From Hormiphora californensis (taxonomy: Eukaryota > Ctenophora > Tentaculata > Cydippida > Pleurobrachiidae), in the NCBI GenBank assembly GCA_020137815.1, contig CM035358.1:2962292-3026291 (forward strand): 64,000 bases of DNA, given 5' to 3'. The notes under the pieces were generated by a model, which worked only from the letters and a program-made list of their open reading frames with translations, was not told where the DNA came from and did no database searches. A program made the translations under genes and the position numbers. Of the stretch, positions 63,454-64,000 are shown one piece after another; position 1 is the stretch's first letter; the number at the start of each line of letters is the position of its first letter.

Positions 63454-64000
63454 CGCTTTAATGGCTAACAGATCACATTCTACACAACTTTTAAAAAGAT
63501 TGGGTTACCTCATATGATAATACATCTCTCTTTCTCTATCTCTATAGTCATATAGAAAAGCGGTTTTTTTATACAGGGGGCGCGGGGTCGGTGCAACAGC
63601 ATAAAACTATATTGTATGGCTCATAGACGAAATGTGGTCTAATGAAGTCTTTTGAGCCAAAGTTGTAGATAATCTTGTAGGAATTGAATGCCCGGATTAC
63701 TCGGATAGATCAAGCTATTGTAGAAAATTATACGATATAAACATATGAATTCACATCAAGCTTTGGCTATCATTGCCACGACAAACACAGCGTTCAATTG
63801 ATGTTTAGAATCTATCTATCTCTCCATAACCATAACGCATCGCTCAACTTGAGTTAAACCCCTATAATGGTTATCTCCCTTTTTTCTTTATAGTTGTCTC
63901 TATATCTCTCACTCCGTGACCATCCATGTCTGACGTGTCCGCGCTTGAGGAGTGCTCTAGCAATTCTTTGCCTCTGGTTATCTCTCCATTCTTTTCTATG
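63454..64000. other. Promoter side of the CCP gene; no gene seen
   Basis: AT-rich with pyrimidine patches. The only feature is the - strand TATAAAA at 63567-63573. No exon of the LCCL-Ig gene is visible here either. Confidence 0.45.

Overview
This is eukaryotic, metazoan nuclear DNA. Genes are split into many short exons with GT-AG introns, and the recognisable proteins are animal ones: a ciliary transition-zone scaffold (RPGRIP1L), a LIV-1-type ZIP zinc transporter, a SIX-class homeodomain protein, a C1A cysteine protease, a CANT1 nucleotidase, the start of a MELK-like kinase, and secreted LCCL/Ig and CCP proteins. The AT-rich background, the abundant (CT)n tracts, the many foldback elements and a CR1/L2-like LINE fit an invertebrate. 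I cannot fix the phylum from the sequence. It is a draft-quality assembly: about 2.5 kb (26460-29000) is degraded base calling, and several genes carry single-base frame breaks.

Layout. 1-600: exons of a cysteine-rich protein (+). 1704-2176: first three exons of a MELK-like kinase (-). 2817-11773: RPGRIP1L (-), 25 exons whose phases all agree apart from one extra base. 12269-15264: unrecognised protein with about four membrane segments (-), carrying an 877-bp foldback element. 16047-33218: ZIP transporter (+), whose introns hold a LINE remnant split by a DNA element, other foldbacks, tandem repeats and the degraded stretch. 34616-37252: divergent SIX homeobox gene (+). 37843-40174: cathepsin-like protease (+). 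40306-45273: an 8-bp-TSD DNA element holding a LINE with an intact 986-residue endonuclease/RT ORF. 47215-53577: CANT1 (+). 53578-59828: largely gene-poor. 59829-62007: secreted LCCL-Ig protein (+). 62510-63453: secreted CCP protein (-), convergent with the previous gene across a 290-bp (TTATC)n array.

The genes look like independent housekeeping, ciliary, developmental and secreted functions and do not form a pathway. The most unusual signals are non-genic. (1) Three 70-80 bp GC-rich foldback elements have TTG(G)/CCAA ends and 9-bp target duplications; one sits so that its duplication contains the RPGRIP1L splice donor. (2) A multi-hairpin, cloverleaf-like element lies in a CANT1 intron. (3) A pogo-like TACAGTCGG family of palindromes is scattered through the window. 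(4) A 5-kb element carries a LINE nested inside it.
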